Notes under the pieces: generated by a model
What the model was told of the DNA's origin: nothing
What the model saw: the letters and a program-made list of their open reading frames with translations, nothing else
Databases searched by the model: none
Translations under genes and position numbers: made by a program
In this document: piece by piece, positions 26,081 to 39,592 of the stretch
How positions within the stretch are numbered: the stretch's first letter is position 1
Layout: every line of letters begins with the position of its first letter
Assembly: GCA_023055355.1 (NCBI GenBank)
Contig: JALJCS010000006.1
Coordinates: 33,920,501 to 33,984,500 of the forward strand
Direction of reading: 5' to 3'
Source: Agelaius tricolor
Taxonomy: Eukaryota > Chordata > Aves > Passeriformes > Icteridae
DNA length: 64,000 nucleotides

Positions 26081-29000
26081 CCAGGATGTCTAAATTAGTC
26101 CCTTTTGGAAACTTTGTATTTTCCCCAATACAGCAGAAATCTAGATTATAGCCAGCAGCCAAAAAAATTACCAATCTTTGTATGAGTACAGTGCTCAAAC
26201 CAACTTCTGTATTAATCCACTAGGAAAAGACATTAATCTATAACAAGAGCTCTCAGTGTTTTTAAGCTTTCTCTATGTACCCCTAAAATGCTAAAATACC
26301 CTGTTTGTCCTTTTGCCTTGTGTTCAGGGCTGTGGACAGGGGTGAATGATGTCTGAAGTTTTCTCACAGAGCCTGAAAAAGCAGTGGGGAACCTAGGTAA
26401 GTGCAGAAGTAGCAGTGATGGGCAGTGGACAAGATAGGATGATGAAGCTGATAGGCTACAGGTACTAAAGCTGGGAGAGACCAGTATGTATGGTTGGAGC
26501 TATCACCCTAAGAGACAGTTTGAATCCAAGATAAAGTGTGTCAGTGTGAATTGTGAGGCACTGTAATTAATGTCAGACTGAAAGGGTCAGAATAATTTAT
26601 AAGACTGAGAAGATACAGGGTTGAGAAACATACTATTAATTAATGTTGAGATGGTAGGCATGCAGGATTGAGGATAAGGCATCCAGATTTAGCCACTTGG
26701 AACTGAGGGAAAAAAATGAGTCTTTTGTGTGACCAAACAGGTCTGTGCAAGTGTATGTAATTTATGTGAGTTATAGGCTATTTGTCACATTGCAAAACAT
26801 TGCCTATTTTGAAATGCTAATGACATCTTGCATCACTGGGCCAAATTCTCCTTCAGATACACTGGTGTACAAATTCACCAGGACTGCTCAGACAAGACAG
26901 TAAAATGAAAGCAATTGACTTTTTAATTTTCAGAGTCTTATTGCATAGCAATCAGCAATTGACAGCATGTTAAAAACATCTACATTGCAGTTATTTAATC
27001 GGATTTTTTTTCTAAGCAACAGAAAACTCGTGAAAAATCATAATGTCTGCCTGAAATCACATCCATTCTCACTGATGAAGAACTTCAGACACCCATAAAA
27101 TTACTGCAGAATGATATTGATAAAGGGGAACTATTTTATCGAGAACCATAGAGTGCAAAATCAAATCCAAAGGAGATTTAGGCTCTGTTTAGTAGAGGTA
27201 AATCAGAAGGATGTTTGAATCCCTTCTATATGAATGCAAATGGAAAGGGGCACTGAAAGGCTGAAAAGAGATGCATGCATACTTTCCCCAGCAGTGCCTG
27301 CTGCCTCTAGGTCCCATCTTGCAAAGGCTGTTGCAGAAAGAGGAAATGCAGTGGTGCTGCATGGATTGGGCAATGGCTACTGGCTGCTGCTCCCAAAGCC
27401 ATCAGCAAAGCTCTGTCTAGGACCTGTCTTCTAGGGCAGCATATGGTTTGCTAAACGGTTTTGCAACTGGGGGATGGCACACATCCAGGTGGCTCTCAGT
27501 CCCTGCCAGAATTTTAAAGAGATGTTAACAATGTTTACACTTTTCAGTTTTGACAGCCTCTAAAAATTACCTATTTAAAACCTTCTCTCCCTCCCTGACA
27601 ACACAAAATCCAGCTCCTCTTTCAGATGCAAAGTGCCCCAGTGCTTTCTGAGTTCTCATTGCAGGACTCAGGAGAGAAATCCGGTGATTTCTCAGGAAAG
27701 AAATCCACCACTGCCCCTCTGCCCCACCACTGGAGCCTTAGTCAGTGCTACAGCTCTCAGTGCCCTGTGCCCATGCCACCCACAACTAAGAGGTGGGAAC
27801 ATTTCAACAAATTCAGTGCCTCAAAGCTGTTTGGGAGTAGCAGTGGGATTCTAACAGCTGGTTTTTTCTATTGTTCAGCCTTTCATTAGGAAAAAAAAAC
27901 AAAGGGTGATTGTTTTAAGGAGATCTATTAATAAAATAGGTGCAAATGAGAATTTTGCTTGCTTGTCCAATGTGTTAGTCTTGATAGTCAGCTATCTCCA
28001 AAGATAAGGAATTCTCCCTCATTACTAGATCAGGCATTTTCCTCTGACCCTTTTCCAAATATACATCACTCTACAGTCAAAATGATGAAGACTGATTTGT
28101 ACAATGTTACCAGCAGAGCAATAAAAGCCATGGAAAGCAACTCTCTCACTAAGTTTGGAAAAGGAAGATAATGAGGCTTCTGGGAGATGCTGTTGGTGGA
28201 ATACTGCAGCACACCAGGAGATGTTAAAATTAAATGTAAGGACCAGCCCTTTTTGCAAGGTTAAGGACAGACACCATAGCCAGAATGTTTCATTTATAAA
28301 TGGACATCTGGCAAATATTGATCTACAATAGTATTTAGTGTGTAATGGAAAGTACAGGTTGTTACATGAGCAATCAATAGTTTTTTAGATTATTGATCCT
28401 TACAGCTGCTATTGACTGGTTTTTAGGAGATAGCAGTCTAGTTTTTCATTTAGCTTAGCTTAAAATAATTGGATTGCAAGTTGTGTGCCTTTATATGTGG
28501 AAAGGGACTCAATATGCAAATATTGTCTCTCATCATTGACAACATATAAAAAATAAATACTCACTTTTAAGTATTTTTCTTCCCTGTTGTGTAGTAGGAC
28601 TACTCAAATATAATTTTAATAAGATGAAAAATTAAGTTGGCTTCAGAAGAGTGCAGAGGCCACCATCTCTCTTTTGCTGTGTGACTAGAACATTTTTATC
28701 ATAAAAATTCTATTAATAAACTGTTAGAATGAACACATAAGGGATCTAACTGATTTCTCTAAACATGTCATGTTATTGCTCACTTCTCATCCCAACTGAT
28801 ATAATTGTTTGCTTTCTTCTGCAGAGAAAACATGCTGTTGCCTACTGCTTGGGTACTTTATAGAAGTCTCACCAAGTACTCTTGAGTGTACAGGATTTTA
28901 TGAACTGTAAAATAAGCTGATAATGTTTTTTGCTCAGTTAAAACAAGCTCTGTGTGGGGAAGGACTGGCATAGAAGAAATGTCAGTAAACTACGAGCCAG

Positions 29001-32000
29001 GTCATGCCTTGAGGTGTTAGTTCTTGTGATTGCTATTTATATTTCAGTGCAGACTGGAGTCTTTCTTTTGACCAAGGCATAATATTCCCACTACAGGCAA
29101 TTGCCAGCTAATGCTCCAGCCATCCTGTAAATAAGTTAATCCTATGTTTGCATTTGGTTCCTCCTGCAAGAGCTAGAAACAGAACTGAGGTGTTTATAGT
29201 ACAGACTCGATGCTCATCTCTGCTAACTTTCAGAGTAAATAAAGAGTCAAATGTATGCATAGAGCAATGCTATTTATGTTATCTAGACAAGCTGAGAATG
29301 CATCATTTTGCTGTACTGCGTTTTCCCAGATCCAAGAAAGCAAACCACAAATCTTCCTGCTGTTATCTAGCAAGTAACTCTATACCACTACTAAATCAAC
29401 AACAGCAGGGAATGGAACTATTTTTCAGGTGTCATATATATCCCAGTGCTCTGTCTGTCCTGAAGGTCATGTGTCAAATCATTCTGGGAACAGATTTTTA
29501 TCTAGTCTAAAAACATTAATCACTTACAATTTAACTTCTAAGCCAAGCAAACAAAACTCAGTCTAACAGAAGTGTAACAAATTGAAAGTTTTCCATATAA
29601 ATTTAAATAAAAACTGTCCTAGAAAATGGTGTAATTTGACCATTGCAGAATCAAAGAAATAGGCTGATGAGTATTCTGAGATTTCAGTCTTGACATTATT
29701 GTAAAATATATTTGTGTAGTACACAAATACTTTTGGGGCTATTCTTTGGTTCCAGTGCATACCTTTATATTTAAGAATTAGGGATTAACATTTCATGTTC
29801 TGGTAGGATTACATGGGATATTTGTTTATAATTAAAGATTTCCCCCTTGTTTTGGAGTGAAAAAACTGCAGAAGCCTACAATTTCTTATCTTAGTGTTAC
29901 ATAAAGGTGAATTTGACCTACAATGTGAAATCTGAAACTGAATCAAATCTACACAAAACAATCTAAAGTTACTTTGGTCAGGATCTAGAGTCAGACCTTT
30001 CTTAAATGCATTTTGATTGCAGATGAAGGGCTGCAAACCATCCCTCTCTCTCAGTGATTATTTAGGTTAAGAGAAAGTGTGGGATTTGATTTGATCTGGG
30101 CTCATATTTAATAACTGCTATCACAACCAAAGTTTTTTGGGAAAAATTGCTAAACTTTCTTGAGTTTTATTGACATCAAACCATCAAACAAAACAGGAAA
30201 AAAGAGCTTTGTCATACAGGCAGCATTTTAGTGTTTAGGACACTGAAAGTACTTTACCTTGATGTCTCTTGCTGCTTCATTAGTCTTGCCTAGATTGTAA
30301 GATAAAGGTTTATGCAAGTGGCTGTAGAATCTAAAAGGCTGTTAATTGTTTGAAATGTCAACTGAAGCAGCTTTCTTTTAGAGTGTGGTCTATTTTAGCA
30401 TTATAAATTCATTTTGGATGGGAGCTCCTCTATTAGAGAAGTGGTTTGGTTTTTTTCAAGCTGTGCCTTCTATGAAGAAAAACCCCAGCATTTTAAGCAT
30501 TTAAATGACTTCTGGGCAGTAGCTATTTATCTCACAAGACAGTATTTCAGGACATCTTTATTTTCTTTGAGAAACTCTGCAAAAATACAGTATAATGCCA
30601 TTTATTGCTGGCTGTGTATGCAGAGCAATATTGTTCTGTTGCCTGGTAACCAGTGAGAGGGAGGCACTTTGGAAACACTGATAGAAAAAGAGAAAGAGAA
30701 AGCTCAACTGCACACACTTGAGTAGAAGACTTATAAAACTGGTATTTGTTCCAGGTAGATTTGAAGAGGAGTTTGGGTCAAGGTTCTCATAGGGTTTCAT
30801 AAATTTTTTTGACATCAAAAAGCCCAGCAGGACATTTTCTTGCACTTGAATTTAATGGCCAAGCTTATTTTTTCAAGCCATGTTTACAATTTGTGTACTT
30901 CAGAAAGAGAAGTGTTCCTTTTTCCTTCACATGCATTCTTGAATACTTTTTGAAGGTGTGTTCTCCTTAGAATAGCACAGTGATAGTGTTGTAACAAAAC
31001 AAACACGCAGAACTGTTTTGAACTGATATTCTTATGAACTGTGAATGATCATGGACATATTTTCAAAGCCAGAATGCTCTGACAGTTTCTGAATTAGACA
31101 GGTCCTAGGTATCATAACACAAACAACTAACAGAGAGTAGATTTGCTGAGTCAAACAAATAATCACAAAACACACCCAGAAAATATCTTCATTGGAGTTC
31201 AGTCTGGCCATTGCTTCCTGTTTTACAAGCAATAGAAAGTCAGCATAAAATCAAGGCAGAAGGGATGAGCCCACAGGAGCCAGTTTAACCTTTGGCCAAG
31301 CTCAGACAAAGTGCTGGTGAGGGATTCAAGAGTCTGGGTTATTGTGTTGTTCTTTGATGCCTCCCTGGCTTCCTGCCCCTGACCAGTGTCAGGGCAGACG
31401 CTCTTTGCGTGGCCCTTCCTTGCCGCAGGGCGAGCAGGAAGTGCTGCAGGGCCCTTTATTGCTGCAAGATTTACAACAGAGTTTTGAGAAGTGAAAAGGG
31501 CTGTGTAGCCCAAGTGTGATAGTGGAGATAGTCTTCAAATTTCAAGGTGTTCATTTGAATAGAACTGAATGTAAATTTTATTTTTTTCTGGCAGCTAGTT
31601 AAACTCAGAAGCTTTGTAAACCTCGTTGGCTTTACCTGTGGAGTAGTGCTTTACTTCATGTGAACATCAGAATTCTGAGAAGGAGGAGGTGCACACTCTG
31701 GATGTTGATCACTTCACTGATTACTAGCTACTGGAAAAATTAAGGTCAGAGATTAACTCCTCCATTATAACCTTCTGTGGCATTCTGCTGGAGGCAGAGA
31801 GCTCATGGACAGTGTGATGAAAGCATAAAGGAGAAGATACCCTTCACATTGGTGTGTTAATTTTTCACATTTTCTCTTCTAGAACAATTTGAAGACCATA
31901 AAAATACAAGTAGACAAGCACTAGAAAATTCTTAATTAGAATCTCACCAATTATTATTTCCTATTTACTTATATAGGTATTGCACACATATCAGGACCAA

Positions 32001-34895
32001 GAAGAAATTTAGCTCTAATAGAAATTTCTGGATTTTTTTCTACAATTAATCTAAGTTATTTGACAGATGTCTGGAGGAAGCTATGAGATAAACCCTGTTG
32101 TTGTGACTCTGTGATCATGCCCCTTTTAAAAAATTATTTTCTCCTAGCAGAGTGGTTCACTGAGATCTCAAAGTCTTGCTCTCAGTATATCCCAGGAGAA
32201 ACCATTTTGGAGACCTGTTTTGGAGAGGTCTGTAAGTGCCATACAGAGCTGAACTTTCCTATGAAACATCATAAAAGGTGTATTCTCTTTCTTTTCCTTG
32301 CTTTGTACCTCCAAGAAAGAAACTGTAAGTGATGACAAAATCTCATATTTTGTGAATTTCTGTTAATGACACTACTTAAGAAATGTAATGAGGGCAGACA
32401 ACCATTCAGTATCTACAGAGGAAGAATAAAAACAAAGTCTGAGTTATGTCTTACATCATTAAAAACTGGACCGGCTGGATTATAGGGCAAAAAGCAGCAT
32501 TCAGCTTCCATGTTGCAATAGTACTTTATGACTAGAGAGGCAACATAGTGCCAAGGTATCTTGATGTCATTTTTCCTTCAAAAGTTCTAGCAAGTTTGTG
32601 GTCTGGTCATTTGCCCTGTTTTACAAAGCACACTGCTGCAGGTGTTTGCCAGAGAGCAAATGAGGGGTGACAGACTTAGCCATGCTCTGTGGGGCAGATT
32701 TGGGGTCACACTCAGACTCCGGTATGACCTATCCTTGCAATCTCAACAGACGAAAACACTGCATGGAAACAACATCAATTAGAAAACAAATCAAATTAGA
32801 AACACCTTATATTTACTGGAAGTAATTGTGTACCTTCTACATGGGGTTGCATTGAAATTTGAGACATTAATTATTCACTGAATATAAAATTGCATATTTC
32901 AAATAATCTGGAAGGCAATTATTATCACATAAAATATTTGTATAATAATAGTAATTGCATATGATCTCGCAAAGGGTTCAATCATTCAAAGCGTTGAATA
33001 GTGCATGTCCATCGAACAAAATATTTCAGGACAGGTTTAGCTTTACACAAGTAAGCAGTCCAATTGACCTCACTAAGGCCACTCATCTACTTAAATGTCA
33101 ATATGTATCTAAGTGCTTTCCTGGATTAGGGCCAGAACGTTTTGTCTTTTGTAAGACAAGGTCCTGAGAAGACCTGTTGCAAATGGCTGTAGTCTGCAGA
33201 GTCCTGGAAAGGCAAAGCAAAATAAAAAAGGGCAGCATCACATGATAACTTAGCTGTTCATTTATTTAAGGAATGTAGTTTATCATTAATGATTGGCATT
33301 ATTGCAGACAGGATTATTGCTATTTAGAGGCAGTAATAGTAGGAAATATGATCAGGTATTTGAAACATGGAATAGGCCTGAAAAGCAAAGGGACTGTGAC
33401 AGAAATAGTGACTATCTTATCAGTGACTCAGAGTTATGGGGTTGTCTGGAAATAATTTTGCATCATTATTTCCATCAATAGTAGGGGACTAATTTGTTTA
33501 TTACTGATTCTGCAGTTCCAGCAATGGACCTTCAAAACCAGCTTGCCTGAGGAAGGAGTACTCTCCCTCTGGATCCTTGTCTCCCTGGAGAGTCCGAAGT
33601 TCATGAACTGCTGTCCACGAAGGTCCATTGTAGAGGATTGCTCTTAACCTCATAAAAAAATTTAAAAATCTAAATATCAGTGATTGTCTCTTCCTTGGTG
33701 AAAGTGAATAGAAGGTAAGCCCAAGCATGTCACTGTGAATGAAATAGAATTCCCTCAGGGTAGCTAATGTAGCTGTGGTTTTGCAGGTCATACTCTCAGT
33801 TGGTGTGGCCAACCTAACTTCATGCTCACATAAATAATTGAGAGTGTGGCAAATTTCTCAACTACTGCCTTTGTACAAGAAAAAAAATGTCCTGTATATA
33901 ATTCTTATTTTCAAAGCAAAATACAGATATTCAGATTATCTTGGTAGTTTTAATTAAATTGCTGCTTACAAGATGTAAAATATGTAATGTCAAGCTGCTG
34001 CCCAGCACTTTTTGCCTCTCTGGAGATAACTGTCTTGTTTGTGTAATAATAGCTTTTTGCCAGTGTGAGAACCAAGAAATGAGTATACCAGCTATGCCTG
34101 ACTATATGTACTTCCACACACAGCTAGCATGACCCTTTATACTCAGGAGAGCAGAGGGGAGCCTTTAGCTAATTATAGTCTGCATTTGAAAGGAAAGCAG
34201 CTCTGTATGTAGAGTGGAATGTTTTAATACTTGGTGGATTTGTAATGGTCAAACTGTTGTTTCAAAATGTACAACCAAGATGGATGCTTTGCTTTGCCTG
34301 TCAGGTATTTCAAGAAAATTTGTGCTAGTGAACTGAAAGGTCAGTCTTCAGCTACAAGGAAAAGGAAGGATTACTATGGAGTAGATCTGCATATCTTACA
34401 CTAGCCCTATCTAAATTTAAAAATATACTAGACAATTTCAGGAAAACTAGTTCACAAATAGTGAAACAATTGTAATGCCTTAGGGTAAAGATTTTTCTTC
34501 CACTGAATAAATTTCGGACTCCCACTGGATTTATAAGTCATTCACATATCAAAAATCTTAAGTTGATTTCAAAACTCAGAAATTCAAATAAAGTACCTAT
34601 TTAAAGTACCTACTGTTTTTCTGGCCAATTTTTCTCTTTTCCTTGGACAACTCATGTTTACATTTACAACCAGTATTCGTGAGGTGTTTTCCATACTTGG
34701 TACTGGGGAACAGTGCAGTACATTGTTCTTTAGCTTCATCTGCTCCTTTCACATAGTTTGTCTCGCTGGAAACATCTATTTCATCTGCTTCATGTAACTT
34801 CACCTATTTTTTTTTCCCCAAGAGCATAGCTTTGGATATTATTGGGAAAGCCAAGAATACTCAGAATGTGAAAAGAAAGAAAATAGTTGTGACTC

Positions 34896-34943
34896 TGTGT
34901 GTGTGTATGTGTGTGTGTGTGTGTGTGTATGTGTCTGTGTGCG
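34896..34943. repeat. TG microsatellite, interrupted
   Basis: About 48 bases of TG repeats with single A or C interruptions, ending in TGTGCGC. Confidence 0.95.
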
Positions 34944-36289
34944 CATAGTCACAATCCAGAAATCCTGCTGATAAACAACGTGAAACAAAGCATTATTAAT
35001 AATTCAAGAAGCTAGGCAGCAGAAAAAAAAAGTCAAAGAAATTGTTTTTTTTCTCCCAGACGAACAAAATTTAAGGAATTTAGGTGGTGCCTCTTCAGTC
35101 AGAAGAAATTACTGAAATCAGCAGAATTGAGAGTTCTGAGATAACTGGTGAGAAAAAGAGCTGAACATAGTTTTGAGGAGTTGGGTTAAACACACCTGAA
35201 CTTCTAAATGTCCAGGGAACCTTTGTGAGGCTTTACAAGATAGGAAGTAACTTATTACTTAAGTAATTCAGTGTCTGCATTTCATTGCCTATCTTCTGTT
35301 AAAATGCTGTACTTAACAAAGATTAATCAAGATAATTTTCCTTTCTTTGACACCATCACCCTTTGCACCCTTATTATAGTGCCTTTTAGTTGAGACTTCA
35401 AATAAGATTTAAGTGCATGAGGTGCCTTAAAATAATTTAAACAAACGGAAAAATAAAGATGCAGACTGGTAGAAATCAGTGGGTGTACACTGGTGAATCC
35501 TTTTGGCATACAGGGTGCCTTCTTCACGGCTCTTTATCCTAAATTCCTTCTAGCTACACACATATGATGCAGAAAACATTTTTCTAGAGAAAGATGACCA
35601 AGTGCTCAGGAAGATGGCCAGAAATTTTGGAGGTCCTGATTTCTAAATTCCCCAGAGAATGTCTGTGTGGTCTTTTGGGAGGAGATGCAAGATCACACTG
35701 TTTCTGTTTCAAACTGGGTGGCTACGTGCCAGCTCTGAACTGGATCCATACATTTATATGGTGTCAACAGCAGCAAGCAGCAAGGCGATGGTGACTGGGG
35801 CTTTTAGGCTTCTCTGTAACACAGGTACAAATACAATTAATTTAAAAAAGATTAAAATCAGTAATTTGATCTTATTCTTCATCAACAGTCGAATTAATGT
35901 CTTGTTTCTTGCTTAGGAAAAACTTAGGAACTGAAGGGGAAAAAAGAAAGAATTTTAAATAGAGCAAAAATGCAGCATCTCTTTCAACGGAAAGTGATTT
36001 TATTAAGTACTGAAATGAGCAATGTCAAATAGTCAAGCATGTATTTAGGCCTCAGCTGCTTCTGCTGGACAAAACACATATGGAACACATCAGGGTTGGC
36101 AATGTAATCTGCAAGAGAAAATCCCTTCTTCAGCTTGTGTTTGTTGCTTCCTCGTTGCATCTGAATGTGAGGAGCTCTTGCATTCATAATCATTCCATGT
36201 GATCAGTCTAGTTTCCTTCTTCCCCTGTACAGTCATAACCCTTGGCAACTAAGTTAAGTTATTTGAATTTTATTTTAATATTACATTTT

Positions 36290-36500
36290 AAGATTTTCTT
36301 TGCAATAATATATTTTTCTTCCATCTTATCAATCTTCTTTAATTTCCTTCTATCTTCTTCTGTCTTTAAATTTGTTTTTCACTTCTAATGACTAACAGTT
36401 CTTATTCTCTTTCTGCTACCATGGTTCCTTGGCTTTATCTCCCTCTCTAATTTTGACTTTTTCTTTCACTCGGTGTTCACTCTTTTCTTTTTTCCTGTGT
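36290..36500 (+). repeat. Pyrimidine-rich stretch
   Basis: The plus strand is dominated by TTCTTC, CTTT and TCTC runs for about 200 bases. No coding or RNA feature is visible. Confidence 0.55.
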
Positions 36501-39500
36501 CTATATTAGTGCTATGGAATATGATAACAGTAATCCTGAAACTTATTATAAGTAAAGGTTAATGTTCTTACCATTATGTCCTATTGTCCTTCTCTGCTGT
36601 CCCTTTTCACAAATTATCTTCATTCATGCTCTTCTCTTACTATTTTCCTAACTTTTCTGGAGTTACTCCTGTCCTTGAGCAGTGACTTAGGAATGCTCAG
36701 AGGATTGAGCTTCATTGCAACTTCTTATCTTAGATAAGAAGGAGGAGGAAAAAGCAATTTGTACCATGAATTCAAGAAAAATGTATAGATCCCTACAGAA
36801 AGGGGAAGTCAGATGAGAAAAGGAAGGATGGAAGGGCTTTTTCTGTACAAAAAGGAGTTAGAGGAGTGCCAGCTGCAGCAACTTTGTTTTCACAGCCTCC
36901 TGATACATGAAGTCAAAATGTGAGAGAACTAGAAAATCTTCAAATACTGCTTAGTTTTACTGTTATCCCAACAGAGATTCTCACTCCTGGTGACTCTTCT
37001 TCCAGGAGTAGGTTGCCATAGCAAAGAACAGAACAGAAGCTGGGAATTTCCTTCTGGTTTTTGGCAGAAGAAAAGTGGTACTTTCCCTTTACTTCAGCTG
37101 CTGTTTACTCAGAAAGTGAGTGTATTTAACTATATTAAGGCTGTATATTAACAGAGAGATCTTGCACATAAATATATTTTTCTGAAAATTCAGAGAGTAT
37201 AGGAAAAGTTACATTAGTGATCAGGACCCTGAATTTCATGTCTGGTTTATGCAGAATATAAATGTTTCAAAGAAATTAGGAAGTCTATTACCTGTCTACT
37301 GACTCTTGTCAGTTTGTGAGAGTTGTACAATAGATATTTTGTTAAGGTCTTCTGACCATAAGCCTATTTCTAGTAAAAAAGGTTTGAATATGCATGTGAA
37401 ACCATCTATAAATACTGTAATTTTTTAGAACTAAAAATAAAGAAAACAAATATGACTGTTGACTTATGCTTCAGAAGTTGGAATACTGGATAAAAAATTA
37501 AATGGTGGAATTCACTTCTGTTAAGAACTGTGCTGGTTAGTGCAACATACCCAAATCTACCATCTTTAGGGGACAGGAACTGATGTTAATCGCTAATGTG
37601 AGTAATACAAAAAATAATGGGATTAAGGAACTCCATTACAAGCTTTAGGACAGGATACAATCTCACTGGCTGTTGTCTTGCAGTCTACCAGTATCCATGC
37701 CAAACAGCAAGAAAAACTATGTTCCCCATGTGTTACCAGACCTTTTTAAACCTGCTTCAAATAATTTGTGTTGTGTGATTTTTCTCACATGACTGAAAAG
37801 AAATGCATTTATGTCTCGGAGTAGAATAAGTTTAATGAACTCCTCTCTCAACCTCTGTTCTGGGCTAAGAATAAAATGTGATTTCTTGTAATTCAGAAAA
37901 GTTGTTAGGCTAAAGTAAATTATGTATATTTTGACTGCCGTTCAATAAAAGCACTTAATTCCTCTTTTATACATATATATTCCTCTTTCTGTGGTATTGT
38001 GTTGCAATATTTCTAACAAGACAAGCTGACACCAGCACACAGTTAATTGTTTATCAGCAGAAGTGTGTATGTGCTAACTCTCCCATTAAACCCTCAAAGG
38101 TGAAGACATAACACACTGCAACTCCTACTTAGCACATGTAGACCCAGTGTTTACCCTCATGGACATGATAAAATGAAGACAATTATAGAAGGAACTCAGG
38201 CTGTCAAAAAAATCCTACTGATTTTATTTACCTACTCACCTATGATGGAAAAGATGCAGATTTTCTCAAAGGAGTGAAAGCGTTTAATATTCTGCTATGA
38301 TGAGAATTCGCAAAGCATGGCATACTGAAATTACAAATTAAGAGTTTGGTCTTTGTGCAAATTTAATGAAAGCTTTTGATCACTATTAACATTTTTGTGG
38401 GCTATTTTATTGGCATGCTCCTGTAAAAATAGAGTTAGATGCTTCAAATGACAAAAATAGATGACTTATGAAATGTCCTATGTCTCACAAGTCAAACACT
38501 TATGTATATACCCAGTACTTAGAAACGTGAGGAGGGAAAAAATGAAACCAAATTCTCTGCAGAATCCTGGCTTTCCTCTGGTTTTTGTAACTGTAACTTC
38601 TCCTCAGAGAGCAGAGTACAATGCCAGGAGATGGGAAACAGTGTGTGTATGTTCTTTTGAATGATGCACCAGAAACACTTCAGAACAGGTTTGTTGTCCT
38701 AGTCTCTCTGATAAAATGCATGTGCCTCTGCTGAAATGGGCACTATGCAAGTCTTTTCCAGGGTGCCTGCCTTCCCCAGTAGAAGAAAATGCAAATTTTG
38801 CCCCACTGAAACTTTATCCAAAAATACCTCAAATAGTATTACTACAAAATAAGTTTTCCAAATGGCGATATTAAAGACAAACAAAGATTTGATTTTCAGC
38901 CTTTTCAAGAATGGCAAACTAACAACATATTAGAATAAGATAAGCTGTAATTTCCTGTTACGATAACTCCAGGATTCCCAAAAGAGTTACTCAGATTTAG
39001 TGCCTAGGTCAAGACTTTTTAAAAATATTTAATTTCTAGTTTGCCAACTGAGGCCTCAAGGGCCTCTGATATCCAGAAAGTCCTTCCTGTCTGCTCTTTA
39101 ACATTCCCTCTAAGACTTCTCTTTTAATGGTCAGGAAGGGAATACTCTCTTTCAGTTTTTAAAAACCTTGACCTTTTTAAAACATATATACAAAGAGTCT
39201 CATTTTCATGGCAATGTGATTTAAAGCTATGCTGCAATCAACTAACCACTGCAGCATGATAGTCTTAGACAGTTTAGAGAACAACTATTGAATTATCTTG
39301 ATTTAGAAAAGCGCTCCTCCTGGATTCAAGAGTCTTTAGGGGAATAGTAGATTTACTGTTAAGCTCTTGTTAATTCTGAACCATCACATTGAGTAGGCTG
39401 GTAGCCAAACTAAAAGGCATTATAGGTAGGATAGAGAGCAAACATTCCTTAAGCTGTATTTAATAGGCTAAAGTGGTTGAGCTGCTTGATTGAAAAAAAA

Positions 39501-39516
39501 AATCCACATACTTAGA

Positions 39517-39592
39517 GTTATAGACTCACAGCCTATCCTAAGTTGGAAAGGGCCAACAAAGATCATCAAAGCCCAACTCCCAGCTGACTCCT
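39517..39592 (-). mobile_element. CR1 LINE 3' fragment, antisense
   Basis: The stretch reads as the reverse complement of a CR1 3' end: AGAGTTATAGACTCACAG, then AGTTGGAAAGGGCCAACAAAGATCATC, then CCCAACTCC. It is diverged and short. It lies in the intergenic flank about 3 kb upstream of the PLCL2 island. Confidence 0.7.

Larger units (their letters stand above)
26081..39516. other. Intergenic DNA, no supported gene
   Basis: Uniform AT-rich sequence with frequent stop codons in all frames. Only a TG microsatellite and a pyrimidine-rich tract stand out. Confidence 0.6.
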